Part shown: positions 35,243 through 47,666 of the stretch, piece after piece
Layout: each line of letters starts with the position of its first letter
How positions within the stretch are numbered: position 1 is the first letter of the stretch
Source: Campylobacter suis
GTDB lineage: Bacteria; Campylobacterota; Campylobacteria; Campylobacterales; Campylobacteraceae
DNA: 64,000 nucleotides
Assembly (NCBI RefSeq): GCF_905120475.1
Contig: NZ_CAJHOE010000002.1
Location: 1-64,000, forward strand
Direction of reading: 5' to 3'
Notes under the pieces: model-generated
What the model was told of the DNA's origin: nothing
What the model saw: only the letters and a program-made list of their open reading frames with translations
Databases searched by the model: none
Made by a program: the position numbers and the translations under genes

Positions 35243-36229
35243 TTAAATAGGCATTACGCGAATTTTTTTGCTAAGCTTTTCTTGTAAGACATTTTCTATC
35301 GCATAAAGTGTCCCACCAGCTCCGCTTGCACAGCCAGAGCAAGCACCAAGATAACGAATATATATGTCTATATTTTCATCGCCAGCTTTTTGTATATCAA
35401 TAACCTCCATATCACCTCCATCCATCATAAGCATAGGGCGAATTTCAGCATCAAGCGTACTTTCAACAGCTTTTAGCTGTCCAACAACACTTAGCTCTTC
35501 AAATTTTATCTCATCACCAAGAGCTTTTGCGTTTGCCTGCTTTTTAAGGCGCTCTTGCTCCATTTCAGATCTAGTTTCAGCTAATATATCAACCAAATAA
35601 TACTCCCTGTCCTCGTGTCCACCAGGTTTCACGCAAGACTTACAAAATGCACCAGCTTTTGTGAATTGCGTTATCTCTTCAACGGTATGAAGATCATTTA
35701 GCCTTATAACTTCTTTTATCGTTCCAAGACTTACGCGTGCACACTCGCAAACTATTATCTCATCTTCAAAATGATCAGGATCCACACCTTTATAGCTTGC
35801 AGCTGCGGCTTTTATAACATCGTATGCCATAACCGAACAGTGCATTTTTTGTGGTGGTACAGCAGGTGTTTCAGGTGTATCTCGCATGGCCTTTTCAACA
35901 TCTATATTTGTTATCTTAACCGCCTCATCAACTGTTTTTCCTATACAAAGCATAGCCATCGTATCAGAGCTTGCTATGGCTGTACCGCAGCCAAAGCTCT
36001 TAAATTTTGCGTCGATTATCGTATCTGTTTTTTCATCAACAAGCCAGTAAAGCCTAACAGCATCGCCACAGCTTTCAGCCCCAAAGTCAGCCACTATTAG
36101 CTTTGCACCACGCTCCTTTGCCTCATCTTCTGTTATCTCTCCCATATATTTTGGGTTGTTCATCCTATCTTGAACGGTTTGAGAATACTCATCCCAGATA
36201 GAACCTCCGATTAAACTATTTTTTGCCAT
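35243..36229 (-). CDS. nifU: Fe-S cluster scaffold protein NifU (three domains)
   Basis: 328 residues. The IscU-like scaffold domain (about 1-130) has cysteines in ESCGDAVR, SFGCGTA and MHCSV. A middle BFD-type [2Fe-2S] domain (about 150-210) has CECARV and CKSCV. The C-terminal Nfu domain (about 245-328) has the CSGCASG pair. Builds Fe-S clusters with NifS; epsilonproteobacteria use this NIF-type pair for general cluster assembly instead of ISC or SUF. Lies 52 bases downstream of nifS in the same direction. Confidence 0.95.
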   Translation of the reverse strand: MAKNSLIGGSIWDEYSQTVQDRMNNPKYMGEITEDEAKERGAKLIVADFGAESCGDAVRLYWLVDEKTDTIIDAKFKSFGCGTAIASSDTMAMLCIGKTVDEAVKITNIDVEKAMRDTPETPAVPPQKMHCSVMAYDVIKAAAASYKGVDPDHFEDEIIVCECARVSLGTIKEVIRLNDLHTVEEITQFTKAGAFCKSCVKPGGHEDREYYLVDILAETRSEMEQERLKKQANAKALGDEIKFEELSVVGQLKAVESTLDAEIRPMLMMDGGDMEVIDIQKAGDENIDIYIRYLGACSGCASGAGGTLYAIENVLQEKLSKKIRVMPI

Positions 36230-36281
36230 TTTTTCCTCTTTTCATCGTGCTTTTATTTAAATTTACTAAAGTCTAATAATA

Positions 36282-37544
<1,263 letters not shown>

Positions 37545-37721
37545 TTATGTTTAAAATTTTTGTCTAATTTTTTCAATATTGAATAAATTTTGATACTATT
37601 ATATATTGAAATTCTTTATCAATTTATCGAATATGCCGAACATTACCCAACTTTAGGTATCAAAGAGAAAATAAGTCTTAATAATTAATCAATTTTTTTA
37701 AGATTATAAAATTTTAAAGTT

Positions 37722-37749
37722 TTTCTAGTCCTTATGAAAGGACTAGAAA
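37722..37749 (-). terminator. Hairpin after gdhA
   Basis: 12-bp stem TTTCTAGTCCTT with its complement, loop ATGA, 1 base past the gdhA stop. The minus-strand sequence after it is A-rich, not T-rich, so it may stabilise the 3' end more than terminate. Confidence 0.45.
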
Positions 37750-37750
37750 T

Positions 37751-39115
37751 TTATACATAACCTTGATCTATCATCGCATCAGCCACTTTTCTAAAGCCAG
37801 CGATATTTGAACCAAGCACCAAGTTGCCAGTATCGCCAAATTCTTTACTTGTTTCATAAGATGTCTCAAAAATATGATTCATAATGCCATGAAGTCGAGC
37901 ATCAACCTCTTCAAAACTCCATTTAGACATCGCTGCATTTTGCATCATCTCAAGACCAGAAGTTGCCACGCCACCAGCGTTTGCTGCCTTTGCTGGAGCA
38001 AAACAAAAGTCTTTTTGCGATAGCATAAAATTTATGGTATCAAGGGTACTTGGCATATTCGCACCCTCTGCTAAAAAGCGACATCCATTTGCATAAAGCA
38101 CTTTTATGTCTGCAAGATGAACCTCATTTTGCGTAGCACAAGGAAACGCCCCATCACAAGGGACATCCCAGACGCCATTTCTACCTGGTGCATATTCGTT
38201 TATACTTACAAATTTTGCACTTGGCTTTAGTTTTACATATTCGCTAATTCTAGCGCGTTTAACCTCTTTTAGCTCTTTTAAAATTTTAACATCAATGCCC
38301 TGCTCATCGTATATATACCCACTTGAATCAGATGCAGTTATAGGTAAAGCGCCAAATTCATATAGTTTTTCAATAGTATAGATAGCAACATTGCCGCTAC
38401 CGCTGATGGAGCACTTTTTGCCCTCCAAAGAATTTCCAGCCTTTTTTAGCATATTTTGTGTGAAATAAACAAGACCATATCCAGTAGCTTCAGTCCTTGC
38501 AAGGCTTCCGCCCCAGCCAAGCCCCTTGCCAGTTATAACACCATCAAAGCGGTTTGTCAGCTTTTTGTATTGTCCAAACATATAGCCAATCTCTCTTGCT
38601 CCAACCCCTATATCGCCGGCTGGAACATCTGTGGTATGTGCGATATGACGGAAAAGCTCGCTCATGAAAGACTGGCAAAAGCGCATTATCTCATTATCAC
38701 TTTTACCTTTTGGGTCAAAGTCAGCGCCACCTTTTGCTCCACCCATCGCAACGCTAGTAAGCGAGTTTTTGAAAATTTGCTCAAATCCAAGAAATTTTAA
38801 AACTCCAACATTTACGCTCGGGTGAAATCTTATGCCGCCTTTATATGGCCCTATAGCTGAGTTAAACTGAATTCTCCAGCCATTATGTACTCGTGGATTA
38901 CCCTCATCATCAATGTGTGTTATGCGGAAGTGAAAGGCTCGCTCAGGTATAGTCACGCGCTCTAAAATAGCATGTTTTTTATACTTTGGCTCTCTTGCGA
39001 TTAATGGCTCAAGGCTATAAAGAACCTCCGTTACTGCCTGTATAAATATATCTTGACCTGGGTTTGCAAACTTTAAATTTTCAAGTATTGTGTTTACATA
39101 TTGAGTTTGGCTCAC
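37751..39115 (-). CDS. gdhA: Glutamate dehydrogenase
   Basis: 454 residues, the length of hexameric, usually NADP-dependent, bacterial GDH. Interconverts 2-oxoglutarate plus ammonia and glutamate. GGIRFHPSVN and AMGGAKGGADFDPKGKSD near 120-140 hold the substrate lysines. The Rossmann loop is GSGNVA near 235. AAGGAG before the start. Monocistronic. Confidence 0.95.
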   Translation of the reverse strand: MSQTQYVNTILENLKFANPGQDIFIQAVTEVLYSLEPLIAREPKYKKHAILERVTIPERAFHFRITHIDDEGNPRVHNGWRIQFNSAIGPYKGGIRFHPSVNVGVLKFLGFEQIFKNSLTSVAMGGAKGGADFDPKGKSDNEIMRFCQSFMSELFRHIAHTTDVPAGDIGVGAREIGYMFGQYKKLTNRFDGVITGKGLGWGGSLARTEATGYGLVYFTQNMLKKAGNSLEGKKCSISGSGNVAIYTIEKLYEFGALPITASDSSGYIYDEQGIDVKILKELKEVKRARISEYVKLKPSAKFVSINEYAPGRNGVWDVPCDGAFPCATQNEVHLADIKVLYANGCRFLAEGANMPSTLDTINFMLSQKDFCFAPAKAANAGGVATSGLEMMQNAAMSKWSFEEVDARLHGIMNHIFETSYETSKEFGDTGNLVLGSNIAGFRKVADAMIDQGYV

Positions 39116-39313
39116 CTTATACTCCTTTTTCTAAAATGTATAAGGATTTTATCGTGCTATTAATTTTTTTATGCTTAAAGTTAGTTTTATATTTTATTTT
39201 TAGGCTCTTTATGTTTCAAGTAGTAACACATGTAAAATTTTACTTAAAATTTCATAAAATTTTTTATATACTTTTATATAATCTCCTATTTTAGCGATAT
39301 TAGATAGTTAAAG

Positions 39314-39736
39314 TTATCTTATTTTAAGTAGTTTTCGGTGTGAAATTTTATACATTTTTGATGATTTTCCTTCAAAAAGCTGCTTATCGACTATAATATC
39401 AACAACACTTTTTGCCCAATTTTCATCAAATTTTAAGCCATGAAGGTTTGCAGAAGTTGAGTAAAGCCAGTCAAATTGTAAGAGAAATTTTTCATGCTCA
39501 CAATTTTTTACAACACGAATAGCCCTTTTATTTGGATATAAAAAGGTAGTTTTTTTGGCTTTTCGCACAAAATTTTTATAACGATTTGGCACACGAACTA
39601 GTTTGTTTAACTCACTAAATTTTGCAGTCGCTATAAGGCATGGTTTATCTACCAGACGAGCTTTTATAGCGTTTATCTTTCTTAAATCTTTGCTTAAAAA
39701 CCCAGCCGTTGTATCAGTTTGCGCTAGATATATCAT
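39314..39736 (-). CDS. Short Sua5/YciO/YrdC-family protein
   Basis: 140 residues; TsaC/YrdC enzymes are usually about 185-210. The N-terminal DTTAGF corresponds to the TDTVYGL motif, KPCLIATAKFSELNKLV to the KxRP/PL region, and STSANLHG to the SSAN nucleotide motif. The family makes threonylcarbamoyl-AMP for the essential tRNA t6A modification. Loops are shortened and the KxR motif is not clear, so activity is uncertain. Overlaps the DMT transporter stop by 4 bases. Confidence 0.72.
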   Translation of the reverse strand: MIYLAQTDTTAGFLSKDLRKINAIKARLVDKPCLIATAKFSELNKLVRVPNRYKNFVRKAKKTTFLYPNKRAIRVVKNCEHEKFLLQFDWLYSTSANLHGLKFDENWAKSVVDIIVDKQLFEGKSSKMYKISHRKLLKIR

Positions 39737-40644
39737 CTAATGCCCCTTCTTTTTCTTGATAACAAAAATACACACACCATAATCATTGCAAAACCGATAA
39801 AATCAAACATCTCAAAGCGTGTATCCAGCCAAAAATAGGCAAAAAATGCAGAGCTTACAGGCTCAATGCAAGCTATCAAACTAGCCTTACTGGCACCTAT
39901 ACTCTCAACGCCCATCATATAAAAGCTAAATGCACATATCGTACCTATCATAATCACACTAGCAAAGGCAAGAAATTGGGATAAATTTTGCACCCCATCA
40001 AGCGTCCAAACACGGGTTAAACCTGCTAGTACGCATCCACCTATCACCATCGCCCAGCCAAGATTTAACGCAAGTGGAAATTTTGCATTTAGTTTTTTTG
40101 GAATAAGCGAGTATACACAAACTCCTACTGCGCTTAAAAGAGCCCAAAAAAGTGCTCTGGGACTTATAGCAAGTGAGCTAAAATCGCCATGTGTTGCCAG
40201 CAAAAATACACCACCCAAAGCAAAAAATAGTGCTAAAATTTCCATATTTTGTGGTGCTCGTCGCTCACTAAAACAAATCCAAGCTAAAATAAGTGCAGGC
40301 GCACTATACTGAATGGCTGTTGAGATAGTGGCATTTGAAAGTTCAATACTATAAAAATAGCTATAATGCGTCATCATAAGCCCGAAAATACCGTAGGTTA
40401 TAAGCGTAGGCAGTAGTGATTTTTCACGAAGTGGCGCGGTAAAGCTCTTAAAATTTTTAGTAGCATAAAATGCAAGAAGCATAACTCCAGCAAGAAGCAA
40501 CCGATATGGCACAAGCCATTTTGCACTAACTCCTTGCTCAAACAAATACTGCCCACAAACACCACTAAAACCCCAGCAAATTCCACCCAAAAGTGTTATA
40601 AGGACGCCAAAAGTGTGAGTATTTGTTTGCATTAAGCTTTTCAT
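39733..40644 (-). CDS. EamA/DMT-superfamily transporter
   Basis: 303 residues with ten membrane helices in two EamA repeats (about 10-145 and 165-298). The GxxWGFSGV near the start and the helix with IEPVSSAFFAYFWL near the end are typical. Such proteins export amino acids or other small metabolites; substrate unknown. Translationally coupled to the short Sua5-like gene. Confidence 0.85.
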   Translation of the reverse strand: MKSLMQTNTHTFGVLITLLGGICWGFSGVCGQYLFEQGVSAKWLVPYRLLLAGVMLLAFYATKNFKSFTAPLREKSLLPTLITYGIFGLMMTHYSYFYSIELSNATISTAIQYSAPALILAWICFSERRAPQNMEILALFFALGGVFLLATHGDFSSLAISPRALFWALLSAVGVCVYSLIPKKLNAKFPLALNLGWAMVIGGCVLAGLTRVWTLDGVQNLSQFLAFASVIMIGTICAFSFYMMGVESIGASKASLIACIEPVSSAFFAYFWLDTRFEMFDFIGFAMIMVCVFLLSRKRRGIR

Positions 40645-40689
40645 CTGCGTATTGTAGCAATTTTTTGCCTAAAATAGGGCAAATTTAGT

Positions 40690-40695
40690 TATAAT
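40690..40695 (+). promoter_or_regulatory. Putative -10 box for the GNAT gene
   Basis: TATAAT, 23 bases before the ATG at 40718 and followed by an AAAGGA ribosome binding site. Confidence 0.5.
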
Positions 40696-40717
40696 AAATC
40701 AAATTTAAAGGACAAAA

Positions 40718-41293
40718 ATGAACGAACTAGAGTTTAGCATAGCCTGTCCTAGCGACGCCAGCAAGCTTTTAGAAATCTATGCGCCATACATAACTGACAC
40801 AGCTATAACATTTGAGTATGAAGTACCAAGCGTGCCAGAATTCTCACAAAGGATCGAAAAAATTTTGACCAGCTATCCTTTTATAGTCGCTAAGCGCGAT
40901 AACAAATTTATAGGATATGCTTATGCGAGTGCCTTTAAAGAGCGTGCAGCGTATGACTGGGCTGTGGAAGTATCTGTATATGTGGCACAAAATGAGCATG
41001 GTCGTGGCGTTGGAAAGGCACTTTATGCAAAGCTTGAAGACATTTTAAAAGTAATGGGTGTACTAAATTTAAATGCTTGTATCAGCGTATCAAGCCAAAA
41101 CGATGAGTTCTTAGATGATACTAGTGTGCGCTTTCATGAACATTTAGGCTACGAACTTGTGGGCGAATTTAAACAGTGTGGGTTTAAATTTGGACGCTGG
41201 TATAATATGATATGGATGCAAAAAATGATAGGCGAACACACTAGTAAGCCTACAAAAGTACGCAAATTTAGTGAGCTTGAAGATAAACTTTAA
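40718..41293 (+). CDS. GNAT acetyltransferase, Pat/MddA type
   Basis: 191 residues. Resembles the phosphinothricin / methionine-sulfoximine N-acetyltransferase group. IYAPYITDTAITFEYEVPS near 21-39 is their substrate region. VSVYVAQNEHGRGVGKALY near 86-104 is the acetyl-CoA loop. WYNMIWMQKMIG ends the fold. About 20 extra polar residues follow the usual C-terminus. Detoxification of amino-acid analogues is the family role. Confidence 0.88.
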   Translation: MNELEFSIACPSDASKLLEIYAPYITDTAITFEYEVPSVPEFSQRIEKILTSYPFIVAKRDNKFIGYAYASAFKERAAYDWAVEVSVYVAQNEHGRGVGKALYAKLEDILKVMGVLNLNACISVSSQNDEFLDDTSVRFHEHLGYELVGEFKQCGFKFGRWYNMIWMQKMIGEHTSKPTKVRKFSELEDKL

Positions 41294-41366
41294 CCAAGCT
41301 AAAAAGCTAGTCAAAAACCTCCAAGCACTTTTTCTAACTTTATGATTAGAGTTTTTGTGTTACTTA

Positions 41367-41385
41367 TGGCGGCAAAATGCCGCCA
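41367..41385. terminator. Hairpin between the GNAT gene and carB
   Basis: TGGCGGCA/TGCCGCCA 8-bp GC-rich perfect stem with an AAA loop between two convergent genes. It lacks a strong T tract on either side. Confidence 0.5.
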
Positions 41386-41395
41386 AATCTAAATC

Positions 41396-44300
41396 CTATA
41401 TGCCTTTACTTAGATACTCTTGTAAGCTTTTTACATCATATGCTCTACCGTTTTGTAGCGATTTTATCGAGCTTACAGCCACAAGTGCGGCTCTTATAGT
41501 CGTAAAATATGGCAACTTAAACCGCATGATATTTTGGCGAATTTTCTTGCCATCTTCATAGCTTGACTTGCTATCGCTTGTATTTATAACCATAGCTATA
41601 TCACCGTTTTTAAGCTTATCTTCGATATTTGGACGGCTCTCGCTTATCTTATAAACAAACTCAGCTATTATGCCATTTTCATTTAAAATTTTATGCGTTC
41701 CGCCAGTTGCAATGATCTTAAATCCAAGAGATATAAGATCTTTTGCGATAGCTGGTGCGTAGCGTTTATCGGCATCAGCAAGAGTTAAAAAGACATTTCC
41801 GCTAGTTGGCAAGATGTTTGACGCGGCTAGCTGACTTTTAGCAAACGCACTATCAAAATTCTCACTCACACCCATAACCTCGCCCGTGCTTTTCATCTCT
41901 GGACCCAAAATCAAATCCGCCCCGCTTAGTTTATTAAACGGAAATACCGCCTCTTTTACGCAGTAATGCGGCTGCTTTCTAGGTAACAAAACCCCGTTTA
42001 TCTCATCTAAAATGTTATATTTATCATAAAATTTCAAAGCCTCGCGTAAATTTCCTTGCCACATCACGCGAGTAGCGACCTTTGCGATAGGCATGCCAGT
42101 AGCCTTGCTGACAAATGGCACGGTACGGCTTGCACGCGGATTTACCTCAATCATATAAAGCTCGTTTTCATAGATAGCAAACTGGATATTCATAAGCCCC
42201 ACAACGCCTAAATTTAAAGCTATATCGCGAGTTTGAGCTCTTACTTTTGCTATCATCTCATCACTCAAACTCATCGGCGGAAGCATACAAGCACTATCGC
42301 CTGAGTGTATGCCAGCCTCTTCGATATGCTCCATAATCCCAGCCACATAAACATCTTTGCCATCACTCACCGCATCGACATCAAGCTCGGTGGCATCTTG
42401 CAAAAATTTATCCAAAAGCACAGGCGAGTTGTTGCTCACATTTACCGCCTCACTCATGTATTCACGAAGCTCAGCCTCGCTATGCACGCGTCTCATCGCA
42501 CGACCGCCAAGCACATAACTAGGTCGCACAAGAACAGGATAACCGATAGCCGCCGCCTTTTTCACAGCCTCCTCTTCGCTTGTAGCTGTATCATTTTTAG
42601 GCTGTAAAACTCCTATCTTATCGATAAACTCGCTAAATTTCTTTCTATCTTCGGCGACATCGATAGTTCTTGCGGTAGTTCCTATAATCTTAGCACCCCA
42701 AATGCTTAGGCGTTTGGCAAATTTCAGTGGAGTTTGACCGCCAAAATGCACTATCACGCCATCTGGATTTTCACGCTCGATAACGCTTTTTAAATGCTCA
42801 AAATCAATCGGCTCAAAATAAAGCACATCGCTAGTATCATAATCAGTTGAAACCGTCTCTGGGTTGCAGTTATACATTATCGTTTTTACGCCCATATCAC
42901 GGAGTGCGAAGCTAGCATGCACACAACAATAATCAAACTCTATACCCTGCCCCACCCTGTTTGGACCACCACCGATAATCATAACCTTCTTACTCTCATC
43001 ACTCAATGCTGTTTGAGGGGGAAATTTAGTGATATTTGTAGTTGAGTAAAGATATGGGGTAAGTGCCTTAAACTCGCCACCACAAGTATCTACTTCGTTA
43101 TATTCAAGTGTTATGCCAAGCTTAACTCTTGCATAATAAATATCATTTTGACTAAGCTCTAAGTTATCTTTTTCATTTATCAAAACAGCTATCATCTTAT
43201 CAGAAAAGCCCATAGTTTTGGCTGTTCTAAGCAAATCTTCATCGTTTAAAATATCCATATCAATACATTTTTCAAACTCAACAATCTCAGAAATTTGATG
43301 TAAAAACCATGGATCTATCTTTGAAAACTCATAAACCTCATCAACACTTAACCCCATGCGAAATGCTTCGGCAACCATGAGAATTCGCCTTTCATTTGCA
43401 TTTCTAAGACCAAAAACTATCTCTTCTTTGCTTAAATTTAACCTATTAAATCCAGCCAAATCACGCTCTAAACTACAAAGTGCCTTTTGAACACTCTCTT
43501 TAAATGTCCTGCCTATCGCCATAACCTCGCCCACAGACTTCATCGCCGTTCCTAGATATGGACTTGAGCCAGGGAATTTCTCAAAGGTAAAGCGTGGGAT
43601 TTTAGTAACTATATAATCAATCACTGGCTCAAAACTAGCCGCCGTGCCCGTGATGTCGTTTTTGATCTCATCAAGGCTAAATCCAACAGCAAGAAGTGTA
43701 GCTACCTTTGCTATCGGATAGCCTGTGGCTTTGCTCGCTAGGGCAGATGAGCGAGAGACTCTTGGATTCATCTCGATAACTATCATGCGACCAGTTTTTG
43801 GGTGGATAGCAAACTGAACATTGCTTCCGCCAGTATCAACGCCTATCTCACGAAGTATCGCTAAGCTCGCATCTCGCATGACTTGATACTCTTTATCTGT
43901 TAGCGTTAGGGCTGGAGCTACCGTGATACTATCACCCGTATGCACCCCCATAGGATCGAAATTTTCGATAGAGCAAACGATTATACAGTTGTCATTTTTA
44001 TCTCGTATGACCTCCATCTCATACTCTTTCCAGCCAAGCAAGCTCTCTTCGATAAGAATTTCATTTATCGGGCTAGCACTCAATCCAAGCTCAGCAAGCT
44101 CACGAAACTCATCTATATTATAAGCCACACCACTACCTGCACCGCCAAGAGTAAAACTAGCCCTAATCATCAGCGGAAAGCCTATCTCAGTAGCCGCTTT
44201 CATCGCTTCATCAAAACTATGTGCGTAAGATGACTTTGGCAAGTCCATACCTATCTTTTTCATAAGCTCTTTAAAAATCTGTCTATCTTCGCCCTTTTTT

Positions 44301-44662
44301 ATCGCCTCTGGATTTGCCCCAAGAAATTTCACATCTCCAAGAGCTCCATCCTCATAAAGCTGCATAGCGACATTTAGCGCCACCTGTCCGCCCATAGTAG
44401 GCAAGATGGCATCGATTTTTTCTTTTTCGATGATGCGTTTTATGCTCTCTTTGCTTATAGGCTCTATGTATGTCGCATCGGCAAAATCAGGATCAGTCAT
44501 GATAGTAGCTGGGTTTGAGTTTATCAGCACAACACGATATCCTAGCTCTTTTAGGGTTTTAGTCGCTTGCGTGCCTGAGTAGTCAAACTCGCATGCCTGA
44601 CCGATAACGATAGGTCCTGAGCCGATTAGCAAAATGGTTTTGATGTCCGTTCTTTTTGGCAT
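41396..44662 (-). CDS. carB: Carbamoyl-phosphate synthase large subunit
   Basis: 1088 residues. Makes carbamoyl phosphate from bicarbonate, ammonia (from the CarA subunit) and ATP, for arginine and pyrimidines. Two homologous ATP-grasp halves (about 1-400 and 555-935) are visible, for example [12 protein letters not shown] and [19 protein letters not shown] in the first, and [19 protein letters not shown] in the second. An oligomerisation domain lies between them, and an MGS-like allosteric domain ends the protein. carA is not in the window. The start overlaps the mreC stop by 1 base (TAATG). Last gene of the fabZ-carB run. Confidence 0.97.
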   Translation of the reverse strand: MPKRTDIKTILLIGSGPIVIGQACEFDYSGTQATKTLKELGYRVVLINSNPATIMTDPDFADATYIEPISKESIKRIIEKEKIDAILPTMGGQVALNVAMQLYEDGALGDVKFLGANPEAIKKGEDRQIFKELMKKIGMDLPKSSYAHSFDEAMKAATEIGFPLMIRASFTLGGAGSGVAYNIDEFRELAELGLSASPINEILIEESLLGWKEYEMEVIRDKNDNCIIVCSIENFDPMGVHTGDSITVAPALTLTDKEYQVMRDASLAILREIGVDTGGSNVQFAIHPKTGRMIVIEMNPRVSRSSALASKATGYPIAKVATLLAVGFSLDEIKNDITGTAASFEPVIDYIVTKIPRFTFEKFPGSSPYLGTAMKSVGEVMAIGRTFKESVQKALCSLERDLAGFNRLNLSKEEIVFGLRNANERRILMVAEAFRMGLSVDEVYEFSKIDPWFLHQISEIVEFEKCIDMDILNDEDLLRTAKTMGFSDKMIAVLINEKDNLELSQNDIYYARVKLGITLEYNEVDTCGGEFKALTPYLYSTTNITKFPPQTALSDESKKVMIIGGGPNRVGQGIEFDYCCVHASFALRDMGVKTIMYNCNPETVSTDYDTSDVLYFEPIDFEHLKSVIERENPDGVIVHFGGQTPLKFAKRLSIWGAKIIGTTARTIDVAEDRKKFSEFIDKIGVLQPKNDTATSEEEAVKKAAAIGYPVLVRPSYVLGGRAMRRVHSEAELREYMSEAVNVSNNSPVLLDKFLQDATELDVDAVSDGKDVYVAGIMEHIEEAGIHSGDSACMLPPMSLSDEMIAKVRAQTRDIALNLGVVGLMNIQFAIYENELYMIEVNPRASRTVPFVSKATGMPIAKVATRVMWQGNLREALKFYDKYNILDEINGVLLPRKQPHYCVKEAVFPFNKLSGADLILGPEMKSTGEVMGVSENFDSAFAKSQLAASNILPTSGNVFLTLADADKRYAPAIAKDLISLGFKIIATGGTHKILNENGIIAEFVYKISESRPNIEDKLKNGDIAMVINTSDSKSSYEDGKKIRQNIMRFKLPYFTTIRAALVAVSSIKSLQNGRAYDVKSLQEYLSKGI

Positions 44663-45417
44663 TATTTATCCTTTGTCACTACATATAAAAAATTTGGCGT
44701 CATAGCCTTCATGTATGGCTCTACCACAGCACTGTAATACGAGCTCTCCTCAATCACTTCCGTTACCTTTCCTACTGGCACACCGCTAAAAAATATGCCA
44801 TCAAGACCACTTGTAAAAACCTCATCGCCGATATTTACACTAAGCCATTGTGGGATAAATTTTATAACAACGCCATTTTTTGTGCCGTGTGCCATACCGG
44901 GAATTTGCTTATCTCCTATAAACACAGCAAATATACTCTTTGGATCATTTTGTAAAAGTGCAAGCGGTTTACCCTCTTTTTGAACAAGCACGCCAGCACT
45001 GTTTCCTTGATATATCAGTCCGTAAATTTTACTCTCGTTAAAGTCGCTAAATCCACCAACATAAAATTTGCTATAATCGCCCATATTCGCATAGCTTAAC
45101 GCACGCACGAGCTTAACACGAGGGTCATACTCGGTAGCGTTTTTATCTTTTAAGACGGTATTTAACTCATTTGCAAATGTCGCTAGAAGCGTCGCTGAGC
45201 GCTCAAGCTCTGCATTTTGCTGTTTTAGCTTTTCTATCTGAGAAGCCTGTGAAAAGTGCTTACCAACGCTATCTTTTACAGACTGGGCGAAATTTAGATA
45301 AAGGCTAACGACTGAGTTGCTAAGATCAGTCGTAACTCTTGAAATTTCAGAGCCTTTATAGATAGATAGAGCTATTAGCCCTACAACGAAGATAAAAAGT
45401 AAAATTTTAGTCTTCAT
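44662..45417 (-). CDS. mreC: Rod-shape protein MreC
   Basis: 251 residues. N-terminal membrane helix (about 4-21), coiled coil (about 55-90), then a beta-rich periplasmic domain. Links the MreB filament to the cell-wall synthesis complex during elongation. Start overlaps mreB by 11 bases; stop overlaps carB by 1. mreD is not adjacent. Confidence 0.92.
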   Translation of the reverse strand: MKTKILLFIFVVGLIALSIYKGSEISRVTTDLSNSVVSLYLNFAQSVKDSVGKHFSQASQIEKLKQQNAELERSATLLATFANELNTVLKDKNATEYDPRVKLVRALSYANMGDYSKFYVGGFSDFNESKIYGLIYQGNSAGVLVQKEGKPLALLQNDPKSIFAVFIGDKQIPGMAHGTKNGVVIKFIPQWLSVNIGDEVFTSGLDGIFFSGVPVGKVTEVIEESSYYSAVVEPYMKAMTPNFLYVVTKDK

Positions 45418-46444
45418 TGCTTAATTGTTGAAGCAGTCCTATCTCTTCTAGTGCCTTTCCAGTGCCTCTTGCAACAGCCAAAAGTGGTTCATCGGCTACA
45501 CTTACTGGAAGTTTTACAATGTCTGAAAGATATTTATCTAGTCCTCTTATAAGCGCGCCACCACCAGTTAGAACAACACCATTTTCAACGATGTCTCCAG
45601 CAAGATCAGGCGGCATCATCTCAAGAACGGTCTTTAAAGCGTCCGCCATCTCTTTTAATGGCTCTCTCATCGCCTCTCTTACATCTTCACTTGTTAGCTC
45701 AATACGACTTAAAAGACCTGTCATTTGATCACGCCCTTTAACTACGATATTTAGCTCTTTTTCAAGCGGAACAGCAGAGCCAACTGAAATTTTTATCTCT
45801 TCGCCTGTTCGCTCTCCAACCAGCAAATTATACTTCTCTTTTATATAATTTACTATGCTAGCATCTATCTTATCGCCTGCTGTGCGGATAGACTTGCTAA
45901 TAACAAGACCACCAAGAGAGATGACGCCTATCTCTGTTGTTCCGCCGCCAATATCCACAACAAGCGATCCTTGTGGCTCACGCACTGGCAAGTCAGCTCC
46001 TATCGCTGCTGCCATTGGCTCTTCTATAAGAAAAACCTCTCTAGCGCCAGCACTTAAAGCACTCTCTCTAACCGCTTTTCGCTCAACTTGCGTAAGACCA
46101 TAAGGCACTGAGATGATTATACGAGGGCGTAAAAAGCTCTTTCTACGGTGAGTTTTTTCGATAAAGTAGCGTATCATCTTTTCAGTCATATCAAAGTCAG
46201 CTATAACGCCGTCGCGCATAGGTCGGATAGCCTCTATATCACCTGGAGTTTTGCCGACCATCTCCTTTGCAGCCTGTCCTACGGCTAGAATTTTTTGTTT
46301 ACCATATTTTTCACGCTGAACAGCAACGACGCTTGGTTCGTTTATAATAATACCCTTATCTTTTACCAACACAAGCGTATTTGCCGTGCCTAAGTCGATA
46401 CCCATATCGCTTGAGAAAAAACCAATAAGTTGATCAAATAACAT
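45407..46444 (-). CDS. mreB: Rod-shape-determining actin homologue MreB
   Basis: 345 residues. Actin-fold ATPase: phosphate 1 DLGTANTLV near 17-25, phosphate 2 [13 protein letters not shown] near 165-177, adenosine loop [10 protein letters not shown] near 293-302. Filaments below the membrane guide lateral wall synthesis. Followed by mreC. Confidence 0.98.
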   Translation of the reverse strand: MLFDQLIGFFSSDMGIDLGTANTLVLVKDKGIIINEPSVVAVQREKYGKQKILAVGQAAKEMVGKTPGDIEAIRPMRDGVIADFDMTEKMIRYFIEKTHRRKSFLRPRIIISVPYGLTQVERKAVRESALSAGAREVFLIEEPMAAAIGADLPVREPQGSLVVDIGGGTTEIGVISLGGLVISKSIRTAGDKIDASIVNYIKEKYNLLVGERTGEEIKISVGSAVPLEKELNIVVKGRDQMTGLLSRIELTSEDVREAMREPLKEMADALKTVLEMMPPDLAGDIVENGVVLTGGGALIRGLDKYLSDIVKLPVSVADEPLLAVARGTGKALEEIGLLQQLSNED

Positions 46445-46460
46445 CTTTTTCCTTTAAATT

Positions 46461-47666
46461 TTACTGCTTTACATAAACTGGCTTTGCGCCCTTTTTAACA
46501 ACATCATCATTTATGACAACCTCATATCCGCTAAGCTCTGGAAGCTCATACATAGTCTCTAGCATGACATTTTCAATGATAGACCTAAGACCTCTTGCTC
46601 CAGTTTTGCGCTCTATCGCCTGCTCAGCTATCGCCTCAAGTGCCTGTATATCAAATTTTAAGCTTACATTATCAATAGCAAATAGTTTTTGATACTGTTT
46701 TACGATAGCATTTTTGGGCTCGGTAAGAATTTTTATCATGTCATCTTTGTCAAGCTCTCTTAAAGTAGCCACAACATGAAGTCTGCCAATAAGCTCAGGG
46801 ATAATGCCAAAATGAACCAAGTCAGTGCTTTCTAGCAGTCCTAAAAGCTCATCTTTTTCTTGCTTTGAGCGTTTATCTTGCGTAAATCCAAGAACATTTT
46901 TACCAACTCTACGCTCAATAATTTCCTTAAGCCCATCAAATGCACCGCCACAAACAAATAAAATATTTTGCGTATTTATCTGTATAAATTCTTGATTAGG
47001 ATGTTTTCTGCCGCCCTTTGGAGGGATATTTACAAGACTTCCTTCGATTATTTTTAGAAGTGCTTGCTGAACACCTTCTCCTGATACATCGCGAGTTATC
47101 GAGCGGTTTTCACTCATTCTAGCTATCTTGTCTATCTCATCGACAAAAACTATCCCCTGCTCAGCTCTTTTTACATCGCCATCTGCCGCCTGAAGTAAGC
47201 GAGTCAAGATATTTTCAACATCTTCGCCAACATATCCCGCCTCTGTTAGGCTTGTGGCGTCGCAAATAGCGATAGGAACATCTAAAAATTTAGCCAAAGT
47301 CTGAGCCATCAGCGTTTTTCCACTACCAGTTGGACCAACAAGGAGTATATTTGACTTTGAAATTTCTGTATCATCCTCTATATCTGTTTGTTTAAAAATT
47401 CTCTTATAATGGTTATAAACACCGACGCTAAAGACCTTTTTAGCATGCTCTTGTCCGATAACATAACTATCTAAAACAGCCTTTAAATCCTTTGGCGTAA
47501 TATTTTGAAAGTCAGCTCTTGCAGGCTCATCATCGCCTTCGCCCTTAAAAAGGTTATACGCCGCACTTGCACACTCTTCGCATATAAATGCACTATCATC
47601 TTCATTGTGTAAAAGTTTTTCTTCATTTGTCTCAAATTTCCCACAAAAACTACATCTATTTACCAT
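46461..47666 (-). CDS. clpX: ClpX, ATP-dependent unfoldase of ClpXP
   Basis: 401 residues. The N-terminal C4 zinc domain (CSFCGK and CEEC, about 5-36) binds adaptors and substrates. Walker A GPTGSGKT near 111-118, Walker B IVFVDEID near 172-179, sensor 2 GARGLRSI near 359. Its partner clpP is 6 kb away in the tig operon. Start overlaps the lpxA stop by 1 base. Confidence 0.97.
   Translation of the reverse strand: MVNRCSFCGKFETNEEKLLHNEDDSAFICEECASAAYNLFKGEGDDEPARADFQNITPKDLKAVLDSYVIGQEHAKKVFSVGVYNHYKRIFKQTDIEDDTEISKSNILLVGPTGSGKTLMAQTLAKFLDVPIAICDATSLTEAGYVGEDVENILTRLLQAADGDVKRAEQGIVFVDEIDKIARMSENRSITRDVSGEGVQQALLKIIEGSLVNIPPKGGRKHPNQEFIQINTQNILFVCGGAFDGLKEIIERRVGKNVLGFTQDKRSKQEKDELLGLLESTDLVHFGIIPELIGRLHVVATLRELDKDDMIKILTEPKNAIVKQYQKLFAIDNVSLKFDIQALEAIAEQAIERKTGARGLRSIIENVMLETMYELPELSGYEVVINDDVVKKGAKPVYVKQ

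Noticed and set aside
37560-37640. Possible Fur or IscR-type operator upstream of nifS
   Set aside because: The region is AT-rich and contains only loose matches; no full operator palindrome could be supported.
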